From positions 1 to 64,000 of the forward strand of contig JACRDQ010000044.1 of assembly GCA_016218545.1 (NCBI GenBank): a stretch of DNA of 64,000 nucleotides, read 5' to 3'. The position numbers and the translations under genes are program-made. Position 1 is the stretch's first letter, and each line of letters begins with the position of its first letter. Below are positions 44,018 through 52,016 of the stretch, piece after piece. Origin of the DNA: Elusimicrobiota bacterium (GTDB lineage Bacteria > Elusimicrobiota > Elusimicrobia > UBA1565 > UBA9628). Below the pieces are notes generated by a model, which saw only the letters and a list, made by a program, of their open reading frames with translations, did not search any database and had not been told where the DNA came from.

Positions 44018-45168
44018 AGGGCTTCTCCGGGGGCTTTGGCGGTGGAGATCGCGGGTCCCTTGCCCGCCGCGAGCATCATCGCGAGGAACAGGGGTGCGCC
44101 GACCGCGCCGGCCCAAAGGAAATGATACGTTAAATCGAGGAGCGACATCGCTACCAACAGGTAGATGAAGTCGCGCTGCGCCAGGAAGGTCTCGATGCGG
44201 GAGAGGAGGGACCCCTCGGCCGCGGTCTCCTCCGGCGAGGGACCCCGGCGCCGCTCGCGCAGGCGGTGCCAGAAGGTCAGCCCCGAGGAGCCGACGATCC
44301 CGGCCACGGCCGCCAGGCCGAGGAGGGGGGCCGCGGAGCGGCCGGCGCGGGCCATGCCCGCGGCCAGGCACCCGAACAGGGCCACGTGGACGACGTTGTC
44401 GGCCCAGAAATCGATGTCCGCCCCGCGTCGGGTCTCCTGGAAGCGGATGCGCGCCATCTCTCCGTCGCAGCCGTCGAGGACCGAATGGAGCCAGACGAGC
44501 GCGGCGGCCGCGACGTCGCAGGCCGGGGTGAGGAGGAAGAGGGCGGACCCGACCAGGCCGACGACGGCGCTCATGACCGTCATGGCGTTGGGGGTCAGAC
44601 GCGACTCGATGACGGCCCGCGTGACGGCCAAGGACAGGTGCCGGTCGAAGTGGCGGGCCATGAAGCCGTCATGGCTCTTGAACCCCATGGCGAGGAGCCA
44701 GTCCATGATGGGACCTTGGCGCAGGGTCGAGGCGTCGAGGAACACGGTCGAGCCGGCCGGCAGGGGCACCTTGCGCGGGACCACCATCTCCTCGGTCCGG
44801 TACGGGACGACCTGCAGGACGGACATGTCGAGCCCGTCCGTGAACGTGACGTGGGTCTTGTACGGGGCGGTGGCCAAGTAGCGGAGCGTCTCGGGCCGGA
44901 TGAAATGGTAGCCTGAGACCGAAAGATAGGGCGGGGTCACGCCCTTCATCTCGCCGCCGGCTTCCCGGCCGCCCCAGGAAAGCTCGATCCCCTCGGGCAC
45001 GCGCAGGGGGGCGGACCACTCGGGCGGGGGCTTGGGCGCCGCGACCGACACCCTCGTGATGCCCGCGGCCTTGAGGGTCTGGAGCTGGCGCTCGAGGACC
45101 GTGATCCCGCCCACGCGCTCGAACAGGAGCTTCGGATGGGAGGACCACAAGCCCGCGGCGGTGATCAT
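44014..45168 (-). CDS. CDP-alcohol phosphotransferase with degenerate nucleotidyltransferase domain
   Basis: A 384-residue protein. Residues 190-370 form a six-helix CDP-alcohol phosphotransferase with the full D-G-x2-A-R signature: D232, D235-G236, A239-R240, G249, D253, D257. Residues 1-180 resemble a sugar nucleotidyltransferase (ITAAGL, HPKLLFERVGG) but lack the G-x-G-x-R glycine loop, so that half may be inactive. The layout matches the bifunctional inositol-1-phosphate cytidylyltransferase/inositol phosphotransferase that makes di-myo-inositol-phosphate, also encoded beside ino1. A separate intact nucleotidyltransferase (48524-49258) may supply CDP-inositol. Confidence 0.85.
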   Translation of the reverse strand: MITAAGLWSSHPKLLFERVGGITVLERQLQTLKAAGITRVSVAAPKPPPEWSAPLRVPEGIELSWGGREAGGEMKGVTPPYLSVSGYHFIRPETLRYLATAPYKTHVTFTDGLDMSVLQVVPYRTEEMVVPRKVPLPAGSTVFLDASTLRQGPIMDWLLAMGFKSHDGFMARHFDRHLSLAVTRAVIESRLTPNAMTVMSAVVGLVGSALFLLTPACDVAAAALVWLHSVLDGCDGEMARIRFQETRRGADIDFWADNVVHVALFGCLAAGMARAGRSAAPLLGLAAVAGIVGSSGLTFWHRLRERRRGPSPEETAAEGSLLSRIETFLAQRDFIYLLVAMSLLDLTYHFLWAGAVGAPLFLAMMLAAGKGPAISTAKAPGEAL

Positions 45169-46256
45169 CGCTCCGTGTCCTCCGACGAGAGGATGGTGGG
45201 CTGCTCCCCCGGAGACGACCGGGCCTCGCCCGCCGGGTGGATGTGGGGCGCCCCCTCGCCCTCGAGGGCGGGGGTGGAGCGGGACTTGTAGGCCAGGCTG
45301 ATGGCCGAGACGCAGAAGGCGGCCTCCTCGAGGTTCTGGCGGGCCGTCTCCGGGTGGCGGAGGGCGCGCTGGAAGTCCCCCAGCATGGCCTCGAACCATT
45401 CGGGGTGGGCCGAGCCCTTGGAGAGCTTCTCGGGGAAGGAGGTCCGGGCCACGTGAGGGCCGCGGGAGATGACCAGCTCGTCGTCGTTGAGCTCGGCCGA
45501 GCCGCTGCCGCCGTAGACCACGACGCGGTTGGAGCGGCCGGAGGCGCGCCAGGTGAGGTAGACCAGGGCCGTGGCGTGGGAGGTGCGCAGGAAGACCGTG
45601 GCCTCCTCCTCGACCGCGTCCCCGTCAGGCTCGAGCTTGACGGCCAGGACCTTGGGCCGCTCGCCGAGGAGGCGCCGGAGGATGTAAAGGCAGTGCCAGC
45701 CGTGGTCCACGAGGATGCCGCCGCCCGCCAGCCCGGCCACGGTCCTCCAGGAGCCCGGCACGGCCTGGCCGGCCGGCCGGTCCCGCAGGGTGTGGAACTC
45801 GACGTGGCTGATCTCGCCCAGCACTCCTGAGGAGACGTTCTCCACGAGCTTGGCGATGATGGGCGCGTAGAGCCAGTTGTGCGCGGTGTAGACGACGCGC
45901 TCCGAGCGGGCGGCCTGGTCCATGACCATGCCGAAGTCGCCGACGAAGCGCGCCAGGGGCTTCTCGCAGAGGACGTGGAAGCCCTTCTCCAGGCAGGCCA
46001 GGGCCTGGGCGACGTGCATGGACGGGGGCGTGGCGATGTCCACGAAGTCGAGGCCGCGCTCACGCTCGAGCAGGGTCTCGTAGCTCGAGTAGAGGCGCAC
46101 GCCCGGCCAGGCCGCGGAGGCGGCCTCCAGCCTTGAGGGGGACTCGTCGGCCACGGCGGCGATCTGCCAGCCCCGCCGCATGAACGCGGGGGTGTGCGCG
46201 GCGTGGGCGACCTGGCCGTAGCCGACGATCGCGCCGGTCAGGCCTTCATCCGCCAT
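45165..46256 (-). CDS. Gfo/Idh/MocA-family dehydrogenase of the inositol operon
   Basis: A 363-residue NAD(P)-dependent oxidoreductase: VGYGQVAHAAH at about 10-20, CEKPLA at about 97 and GGGILVDHGWHCLYILRRLLG in the C-terminal domain with the catalytic His. The family includes inositol 2-dehydrogenases and sugar 3-dehydrogenases. Between an aminotransferase and ino1, it could oxidise an inositol or inositol-phosphate hydroxyl to the ketone used for amination. The last 35 residues look disordered. Overlaps the aminotransferase by 11 bases. Confidence 0.88.
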   Translation of the reverse strand: MADEGLTGAIVGYGQVAHAAHTPAFMRRGWQIAAVADESPSRLEAASAAWPGVRLYSSYETLLERERGLDFVDIATPPSMHVAQALACLEKGFHVLCEKPLARFVGDFGMVMDQAARSERVVYTAHNWLYAPIIAKLVENVSSGVLGEISHVEFHTLRDRPAGQAVPGSWRTVAGLAGGGILVDHGWHCLYILRRLLGERPKVLAVKLEPDGDAVEEEATVFLRTSHATALVYLTWRASGRSNRVVVYGGSGSAELNDDELVISRGPHVARTSFPEKLSKGSAHPEWFEAMLGDFQRALRHPETARQNLEEAAFCVSAISLAYKSRSTPALEGEGAPHIHPAGEARSSPGEQPTILSSEDTER

Positions 46257-47607
46257 GACGCTTGGCCACCGTGGCCAGGGACTCCTCGAAGATGTCCGCC
46301 CCGCGCAGCGCCTCCTCCGTGGTGATGACGAGCGGAGGGTTGATGCGGATGACGGGGTTGTAGCACATGCTCAGGAGGCCGCGCTTCAAGGCTTCGTCGA
46401 AGAGCTCCCGGGTGATGCTCCCGGAGAGGGGCTTCTTCGTCTTGCGGTCGCTGACGAGGTCGACCCCGATCATGAGCCCGCGGCCCTGGACCCGGCCGAT
46501 CCACGGGAAGCGGTCCTGCATCGCCGTGAGGCGCTTGAGGAGGGCCGCTCCGACCTTGGCCGAGTTCTCGACCAGGCCGTCCTTCTGGATGATGGAGAGG
46601 GCCGCGTCGCAGGCGGCCGAGGCGAAGGGGTTGCCCCCGTAGCTCGAGGAGGAGCCGCTCGGGTTGGACCAGGGCTTGGAGGCGGCGATCTCCGTGGTGG
46701 AGATGACGCCCGAGACCGGAAAGCCCCCGGCCATGCCTTTGCCGATGGTCATGATGTCGGGGACCACGCCGTCGTGCTCGCACCCGAACATCTTGCCGGT
46801 CCGCCCGAAGCCGGTGATCATCTCGTCGAAGATGAGCAGGGCGCCGAGCTCGTCGGCGAGCTCCCGCAGGCCCTTGAGGAAGCCGCGGGCGGGGATGATG
46901 TTGCCCGCGGTGCCCTGGATGGGCTCGACGAGGAGGGCGGCGACGGACTTGGTCGTCGTGCGCTTGATGAGGTCCCGGAGGTACTCGAGGCAGTGGGCGG
47001 CGCAGTCGTGCTCGCCCTGGGTCTTCAAGGGGCAGCGGTAGGAGTCCGGATATGGGGAGGAGTAGCGGCCGGGCATCAAGGGGCCGAGATCGTGCTTGAA
47101 GGACCCGTCGAGCAGCGGCAGCACGCCGCCCGTCTTGCCGTGAAAGCCGCCCCAGAACCCGACGACCTCGAACTTCTTGGTCCGGCTCTTGGCCAGGCGC
47201 ACGGCCGACTCGACGGCCTCGGCGCCCGAGGAGTAGAGCATGACCCGGTCGAGGCCCTTGGGCGTCACCGCGGCCAGTCTGTTGACCCAGGAGGCGCGGT
47301 GGGCCGAGGTGAAGCTCCCGACCGTGATGCGCGAGAGCTGCTCGGTGAGGACCCGAACGTAATCCGGGTGCGAGTAGCCCAGGGACGCCACGCCGATGCC
47401 GGCGAGGAAGTCGAGGTACTCGCGGTCGTCCTCGTCCCTCAGGATGACGCCCTTGCCGCTCTTGATGGCGATCTGCGAGAAGAGCGCGAAGGACTGCAGT
47501 CCCGGGGCCAGGTGCTTCTGCTCCTCGAGGAACAGCGCCCGGGATTTCGGGCCGGCCTCGAAGACGGCGCCGGCGGCGGGGGGATTCTTGACGGCCGGGG
47601 ATTTCAT
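46246..47607 (-). CDS. Class III (PLP) aminotransferase
   Basis: A 453-residue fold-type I enzyme: SSGAEAVESAVRLAK, WGGFHGKTGG, DEMITGFGRTG (D261 against the PLP nitrogen) and the Schiff-base lysine K290 in TIGKGMAGGFPV. Class III members use omega-amino donors or ketone acceptors. In this operon the most economical role is to aminate a keto-cyclitol or keto-sugar made by the neighbouring dehydrogenase. AAGGAG precedes the ATG at 47607, which overlaps the ATP-grasp stop. Confidence 0.9.
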   Translation of the reverse strand: MKSPAVKNPPAAGAVFEAGPKSRALFLEEQKHLAPGLQSFALFSQIAIKSGKGVILRDEDDREYLDFLAGIGVASLGYSHPDYVRVLTEQLSRITVGSFTSAHRASWVNRLAAVTPKGLDRVMLYSSGAEAVESAVRLAKSRTKKFEVVGFWGGFHGKTGGVLPLLDGSFKHDLGPLMPGRYSSPYPDSYRCPLKTQGEHDCAAHCLEYLRDLIKRTTTKSVAALLVEPIQGTAGNIIPARGFLKGLRELADELGALLIFDEMITGFGRTGKMFGCEHDGVVPDIMTIGKGMAGGFPVSGVISTTEIAASKPWSNPSGSSSSYGGNPFASAACDAALSIIQKDGLVENSAKVGAALLKRLTAMQDRFPWIGRVQGRGLMIGVDLVSDRKTKKPLSGSITRELFDEALKRGLLSMCYNPVIRINPPLVITTEEALRGADIFEESLATVAKRHGG

Positions 47608-48527
47608 GGGCGGAGCTCCTTGGCGGGCTCGCCCGTCTTCTTCGCGGGCTTGCCGGCGTGCGCGGCTCGTGATCGGTGGACCTTGCGGTCCGGGGGCAGC
47701 CGCAGGTCCTTGAGGCGGTTGCTCAGGTGCCAGGCGATCTGGCGGGCGGCCTCGTCTCGGACCTTGGCGAAGCTGGGCCAGGAGTTGATGTCGATGACGT
47801 GGACGGTGCTGTCGGCGGTGATGATGGCGTCCCCGCCGAAGACCTCCAGCCGGACCGAGTGCGCCGCGTCCTTGACGGCGGCTGCCAGCTCGTCGATGGC
47901 GAAGGGGAAGCGCCGGGCGCTGGCCGGGTCGTGGTAGAACCAGGTGAACCACTGCCCCGGTCCGACGCCGTAGAACTTGATGAGGTCGCCGTCGATGTGG
48001 CGCTGGAGGGTCATGTGCCGGATCCCGCGGCGCTCGAAGTCCCGGCGCCAGGCCTCGGCCTCGGCCAGGTCCCGGGCGTAGACCACGTCCCGGGTCGTCG
48101 TGTTGTGGACGTCCCCGCGCTTGATCCACAGCCCCGCGGACCAGTCGAAGGAGGGCTCGGCGAACGACCCGTCGGAGTGCACGGGCCGCAGTTCCGTCTG
48201 CGGGAAGTTCAACTGGGGGAGCTCCTCGAAGGCCTTGATCATCTCGGCGCGGTAGCAGGCCAGGACCGAGGTGGGAGGGTTGACCATGAGCACGCGGGAG
48301 CCCTCGAGCTCCTTCAAACGCATGAGTCTCGGGTAGGCCTCGCACATCGGGAGGACCATCTCGAAGGAGGAGAGGTCCTCCCGGTCGGCCTGCTCCGGGG
48401 TCATGAGGCGCGTGCCGATGCGCAGGCCGTCGACCTGCTCGAGGACCGCCTTGAGGATGAGGGCGTCGTCGCTCTCGCGGCCCGGGGAGTTGGTCAGCTC
48501 CCGCGCGATTCCCAGACAGGTGATCAT
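47604..48527 (-). CDS. ATP-grasp protein, inositol-kinase-like or ligase
   Basis: A 307-residue protein with an ATP-grasp core: WIKRGDV (K136), LQRHIDGDLIKFYGV (174-188) and the metal-binding VFGGDAIITA with VIDINSWPSF (D246, N248). The late block resembles inositol polyphosphate 5/6-kinases (ITPK) and also RimK-type ligases, two branches of the same fold. Beside ino1 either would make sense: phosphorylating an inositol or ligating an acid to an amino group. The C-terminal 40 residues are Lys-rich and probably disordered. Overlaps both neighbours as ATGA. Confidence 0.75.
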   Translation of the reverse strand: MITCLGIARELTNSPGRESDDALILKAVLEQVDGLRIGTRLMTPEQADREDLSSFEMVLPMCEAYPRLMRLKELEGSRVLMVNPPTSVLACYRAEMIKAFEELPQLNFPQTELRPVHSDGSFAEPSFDWSAGLWIKRGDVHNTTTRDVVYARDLAEAEAWRRDFERRGIRHMTLQRHIDGDLIKFYGVGPGQWFTWFYHDPASARRFPFAIDELAAAVKDAAHSVRLEVFGGDAIITADSTVHVIDINSWPSFAKVRDEAARQIAWHLSNRLKDLRLPPDRKVHRSRAAHAGKPAKKTGEPAKELRP

Positions 48528-49258
48528 GGCGCTCTCCTCCCCCCACGGGCGAGGAGATGCTCCTTGATGAATTCTTCCGCCGGCCCGACGTCCTCCGGCC
48601 GGTCCACGTCCACGGTCTTGCCCAGGTCGGCGCCCCGGACCGCGCCGAGGGACGTCTCCGCGGTCAGGAAGTCGCGCAGGCTCGCGTGCGCCGAGGCCTC
48701 GGCCAGGGAGCGGGCCCGGGGTCCGGTCATGTAGTAGAGCCCGGAGGTGGCCAGTTCCTTGACCTTGCAGTCCGGGCCGAGGGCCCGGACGGTGCCGTCG
48801 GGGCCGAGCTCGGCCCACAGGGGCTTCTCGTCGTCGATGAAATCGGTCAGGGCCAGGCCGCACGCGGCGCCCAGGCGCCTCATCTCGGAGACGAAGAGCG
48901 CGGTCTTCTCGGGGGGGACGAGGGCGTCGGCCGTGGAGACGACGAAGTCGCGCTCCCCGGAGAGCGCCCCGGCCACGAGGCGGAAGCTCTCCCAGGAGGA
49001 GCCGGTGTCCTCGACGATGAAATGCCACGCCACTCCGGGGAAGGCGGTCTGCAGGTGCCGGCGCGCCGGGCCGCAGCGGGTGTTGGAGATCATGGTGACC
49101 GACGTGGCCCCTGCGGCCGAGAGGCCCGCGGCGATCCAGGCGCACAGGGGCCTTCCCGCGACGGGGACCATGGGCTTGACCGTCCCGGGGAAGGCGTCCT
49201 TGAGCCGGGAGCCGTCCCCGGCCGCGATGATGCCGGCGGCGAAGGAAGGGAGGGTCAT
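48524..49258 (-). CDS. Sugar/inositol-phosphate nucleotidyltransferase
   Basis: A 244-residue nucleotidyltransferase of the GT-A-like fold. The N-terminal loop IIAAGDGSRLK and VKPMVPVAGRPL are intact, a VVSTADAL segment supplies the metal-binding Asp, and VDVDRPEDV near the C-terminus is typical. It should activate a phosphorylated sugar or cyclitol with an NTP. Because the N-terminal domain of the CDP-alcohol phosphotransferase three genes on is degenerate, this enzyme may be the real inositol-phosphate cytidylyltransferase of the operon. Confidence 0.85.
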   Translation of the reverse strand: MTLPSFAAGIIAAGDGSRLKDAFPGTVKPMVPVAGRPLCAWIAAGLSAAGATSVTMISNTRCGPARRHLQTAFPGVAWHFIVEDTGSSWESFRLVAGALSGERDFVVSTADALVPPEKTALFVSEMRRLGAACGLALTDFIDDEKPLWAELGPDGTVRALGPDCKVKELATSGLYYMTGPRARSLAEASAHASLRDFLTAETSLGAVRGADLGKTVDVDRPEDVGPAEEFIKEHLLARGGRRAP

Positions 49259-50031
49259 GCCGCGAGGCGCCGCTCCAGGTGCGTGACGTCGGGAAGGACC
49301 CAGCACGACGGACAGCAGGCGAGCGCCGGGTCGGTCGCGATGAGGGCGTGCGGCATGCCGAGGCCCTCGGCCCCGCGCATGTCGCGCCGCACGGAGTCGC
49401 CCACCATCAGGCACTCGGCGGCCTCCACGCCCAGGCTCCTGGCGGCGTGGAGGAAGAGCTTCCCGTCGGGCTTCTCGGCGCCGACGACGCCGGAGTCGGA
49501 GATGGCGTCGAAGAGGTCGAGCAGTCCCTCGCCGTCGAGGACGCTGTCGAGGTTCCCGTAGAAATTGGAGACGATCCCGAGCTTGTAGTTCCGGCGCAGG
49601 CGCTCGAGGACGGGCCGGTTGCGGCGAAAGTGCCGGCGGCAGTCGGCCAGGAAGCGCGCCGCGACCCGCCCGCCCAGCCCGTCGAGCCCGTCGGGGAGAC
49701 CGCCGGCCGCCTCGTCCTGCGGCTCCTCCGGAGGCTCGCGGCGCGGCCTGCCCCGCCGTTCTTCTGGGGGGGCGGGCTTGGCGGCGGGCACGGCGTCCGG
49801 GGCCAGGACCTCGAGCACGCAGCGGACCTGGAGGTCCAGGGTCTGCTCGAGGCCGACGCCGGCGAGGGGGAAGCGCTTGGCGAGGTTGTCATCCGAGGCG
49901 TAGAAGGCATCCTCGAACTCCTCCCGGGACGGGCGGAGGCCCTCGTCCTTATAAAGGGAATAGAAGCGGTCGATCCAGGTCGTGCCGTCGGCGTCGAGCG
50001 TGCCGCCGAAATCCAGGAGAATCGCGCGCAT
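49255..50031 (-). CDS. HAD-superfamily protein, first gene of the inositol/bamA operon
   Basis: A 258-residue HAD protein. Motif I is DFGGTLD, keeping the nucleophile Asp7 but with Gly at the usual second Asp, which often weakens phosphatase activity. Motif II (VSNFYGN), the Lys motif (EKPDGKLF) and VGDSVRRDM are present. A charged, Pro/Arg-rich insert (about 84-120) lies in the cap region. It may dephosphorylate an inositol or sugar phosphate, or be a non-phosphatase. The ATG at 50031 follows a -10 box by 8 bases. Confidence 0.85.
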   Translation of the reverse strand: MRAILLDFGGTLDADGTTWIDRFYSLYKDEGLRPSREEFEDAFYASDDNLAKRFPLAGVGLEQTLDLQVRCVLEVLAPDAVPAAKPAPPEERRGRPRREPPEEPQDEAAGGLPDGLDGLGGRVAARFLADCRRHFRRNRPVLERLRRNYKLGIVSNFYGNLDSVLDGEGLLDLFDAISDSGVVGAEKPDGKLFLHAARSLGVEAAECLMVGDSVRRDMRGAEGLGMPHALIATDPALACCPSCWVLPDVTHLERRLAA

Positions 50032-50035
50032 GGCC

Positions 50036-50052
50036 CGATATTCTACCAAAAT
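50036..50052 (-). promoter_or_regulatory. -10 region of the inositol/bamA operon
   Basis: On the minus strand TTTTGG precedes TAGAAT (50045-50040), an extended -10 box 8 bases before the ATG at 50031. Fourteen of fifteen bases match the region in front of skp (39094-39108), placed at nearly the same distance from the start. No convincing -35. Confidence 0.55.
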
Positions 50053-50088
50053 GCCGTCCGGCAATGGCCCGGCCGTGAAAATTAGCCC

Positions 50089-50117
50089 TTGACAAATCCG
50101 TCTAGTCCTGCTACTAA
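50089..50117 (+). promoter_or_regulatory. Promoter of the pilMNOPQ operon
   Basis: Consensus TTGACA (50089-50094), a 17-base spacer ending TGC (extended -10) and TACTAA (50112-50117). It is divergent from the inositol/bamA operon promoter. The predicted start near 50124 leaves a leader of about 140 bases, long for this window. Confidence 0.8.
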
Positions 50118-50265
50118 TGTTATGCTGTAGCGGCCGGAGGGAGTTTCCGGTCGGGGTTCGCGCAAGAATCGCCGAGTCGACCTGTCCGAGATCGGGCTGG
50201 CCAGTAGCGTTGTCTGCTGCCGGGGGTCCGGGAAGGGTCGGCTCGAATTTTTTTAGCGGAGAGGC
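50118..50265 (+). promoter_or_regulatory. Long structured leader of pilM
   Basis: About 140 bases between promoter and pilM. It holds a small hairpin (CCGGA/TCCGG near 50135-50150) and GC-rich segments followed by a run of seven T (50248-50254) just before the ribosome site GGAGAGG. This looks like a possible attenuator. I could not match it to the c-di-GMP riboswitch consensus or another known class. Confidence 0.35.
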
Positions 50266-51414
50266 ATGGGACTTCAAACAATCATGTCGAGGCTCGCTGG
50301 ACTGCCCGGCGTCAAGCAGCTGAGCGACAGGTTCGTGGGCCCGGTCGATGTCTTGGGCGTCGACGTCGGCAACCACGCGGTCAAGTGCGCGTGGATCAAA
50401 GGCGACGGCGGCGACCTGCGCTTGAAGGCCTGGGGCCATATGCCGCTGGAAGTCAAAGCGGACGCGACCCCGGAGCAGAAGAAGGCCCAGACGATCAACG
50501 CCCTCAAGGCGTTCCTCATCGAGAAGGGAGTGCCCATCCGCGAGGCCGCGACCGCGGTCTCGGGCAACTCCGTCATCGTGCGCTACGTCAAGTTCCCCAA
50601 GCTCACCCGCGCGGAGCTGCAGGCCACGCTCGCCACCGAGGCGGAGCCCTTCATCCCCTTCGACATCAACGAGGTCCAGCTCGGGTTCCACATCCTGGCG
50701 GACATCGTCGAGGAGGGCCAGAAGAAGATGGAGACGGTCCTCGTCGCGGCCAAGAGGGACGTCGTCAACGCGCGGCTCGACGTCCTGCAGGGAGCCGGGC
50801 TCGTGCCGACCATCATCGACGTGGACTCCTTCGCGATGGAGAACCTGCTCGAACCCCTGCGCAACCCCAAGGAGATGGGCGCGGTCCTGAGCCTCAACCT
50901 CGGTCACATGGTGACGAACCTCTCCATCATCGAGAAGGGCGTCACCCGGGTCGTGCGCGACATCTTCATCTCGGGCAACAGCATGACGAAGGGCATCATG
51001 AAGCAGCTGCAGCTCGATTACGCCCAGGCCGAGGAGGCCAAGAAGAGGAACGGGATCGTCATGGACGCGGCGGAGAAGGAGAAGCTCCTGGCCGCCGGCA
51101 ACAAGGAGGCGCTGGGCGTCTCGCAAGCCCTGACCACGGTGGTCAAGGACCTCGTCGCCGAGGTCCACCGGTCCGTGGACTTCTACCTCTCCCAGGGTCC
51201 CGAGCGGTCCATCGCCCGCATCATCCTCTCCGGGGGGACGGCCCGGGTCAAGAATCTCGACAAGCACCTCGCGGGCGAGGTCAAGGTGCCGGTGCAGGTG
51301 CTCGATCCTTTCGCCATCTTCAAGAACGCGCCCCTGGACGTGCCGGAGGAGATCCGCAGCTCCTTCGGCGTCGCCCTGGGGCTGGGCCTGCGGCGCAACA
51401 GGGACTGGTTATGA
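50266..51414 (+). CDS. pilM: Type IV pilus assembly protein PilM
   Basis: A 382-residue actin-like ATPase on the cytoplasmic face of the pilus alignment complex. VLGVDVGNHAVKCAWI starts the phosphate-binding fold; NSVIVRYVKFP, the segment EPFIPFDINEVQLGFHI and a late ILSGGTARVKNLDKHL are typical of PilM. It binds the N-terminus of PilN, encoded next. GGAGAGG lies just before the ATG. First gene of the operon. Confidence 0.95.
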   Translation: MGLQTIMSRLAGLPGVKQLSDRFVGPVDVLGVDVGNHAVKCAWIKGDGGDLRLKAWGHMPLEVKADATPEQKKAQTINALKAFLIEKGVPIREAATAVSGNSVIVRYVKFPKLTRAELQATLATEAEPFIPFDINEVQLGFHILADIVEEGQKKMETVLVAAKRDVVNARLDVLQGAGLVPTIIDVDSFAMENLLEPLRNPKEMGAVLSLNLGHMVTNLSIIEKGVTRVVRDIFISGNSMTKGIMKQLQLDYAQAEEAKKRNGIVMDAAEKEKLLAAGNKEALGVSQALTTVVKDLVAEVHRSVDFYLSQGPERSIARIILSGGTARVKNLDKHLAGEVKVPVQVLDPFAIFKNAPLDVPEEIRSSFGVALGLGLRRNRDWL

Positions 51415-51463
51415 CCGAGGCTGCCGAGGGAATGGTTGATGCCGGGGCCGTGGGGAAGAAACC

Positions 51464-52015
51464 ATGATCAAGGTAAACCTCGTCCCCGCGGACATCCTCG
51501 CCAAGGCTGCGCAGAAGCAGCAGATGTTCCAGTTGGGCGTCGTCGGCGTGGGGGTCCTGCTGGTCGTGGCCATGGTCTCCGTCGGGCACTTCACGAAGGC
51601 CGTCCGCCTGGAGGCCGACCAGAAGGGCTTGGAGACCGAATACGCCAAGTGGCAGGAGGAGGTCCGGCTCATCGAGGACCTGCAGCGGCAGGTCGCCGAG
51701 CTCCGCAGGAGGCTCGACGTCGTCAACAGCCTCCTCAAGGGGAGGCCGCTGTACGCCAAATTCATGACCGACGTGGTCAAGACCATCCCCGGGGGCGTCT
51801 GGGTCAAATCGATGAGCACCAGCAGCACCATGAGCACGGTCAAGATGATCGCCCAGGCGGAGTCCTCGAGCCCGGAGGAGATCCGGGAGTGGGTCCGCCG
51901 GATGGAGGGCTCCGGACGGTTCGGCCCCGTTGAGATCGGAGCCGTGACCTCGGCGGACGTGCTGCCCAAGACGTTCGCCTTCAGCATGACGACGACCTAC
52001 ACGGCGGAGTTTTGA
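51464..52015 (+). CDS. pilN: Type IV pilus protein PilN
   Basis: A 183-residue bitopic inner-membrane protein. The short cytoplasmic N-terminus MIKVNLVPADIL is the PilM-binding motif; a membrane helix (about 24-45) is followed by a coiled coil (about 60-90) and a ferredoxin-like periplasmic domain. It pairs with PilO. It starts 50 bases after pilM; that gap has no gene. Confidence 0.93.
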   Translation: MIKVNLVPADILAKAAQKQQMFQLGVVGVGVLLVVAMVSVGHFTKAVRLEADQKGLETEYAKWQEEVRLIEDLQRQVAELRRRLDVVNSLLKGRPLYAKFMTDVVKTIPGGVWVKSMSTSSTMSTVKMIAQAESSSPEEIREWVRRMEGSGRFGPVEIGAVTSADVLPKTFAFSMTTTYTAEF

Positions 52016-52016
52016 C

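Noticed and set aside
50118..50265. c-di-GMP riboswitch in front of pilM
   Set aside because: I looked for the conserved GEMM segments and could not place them; only generic hairpins are present.
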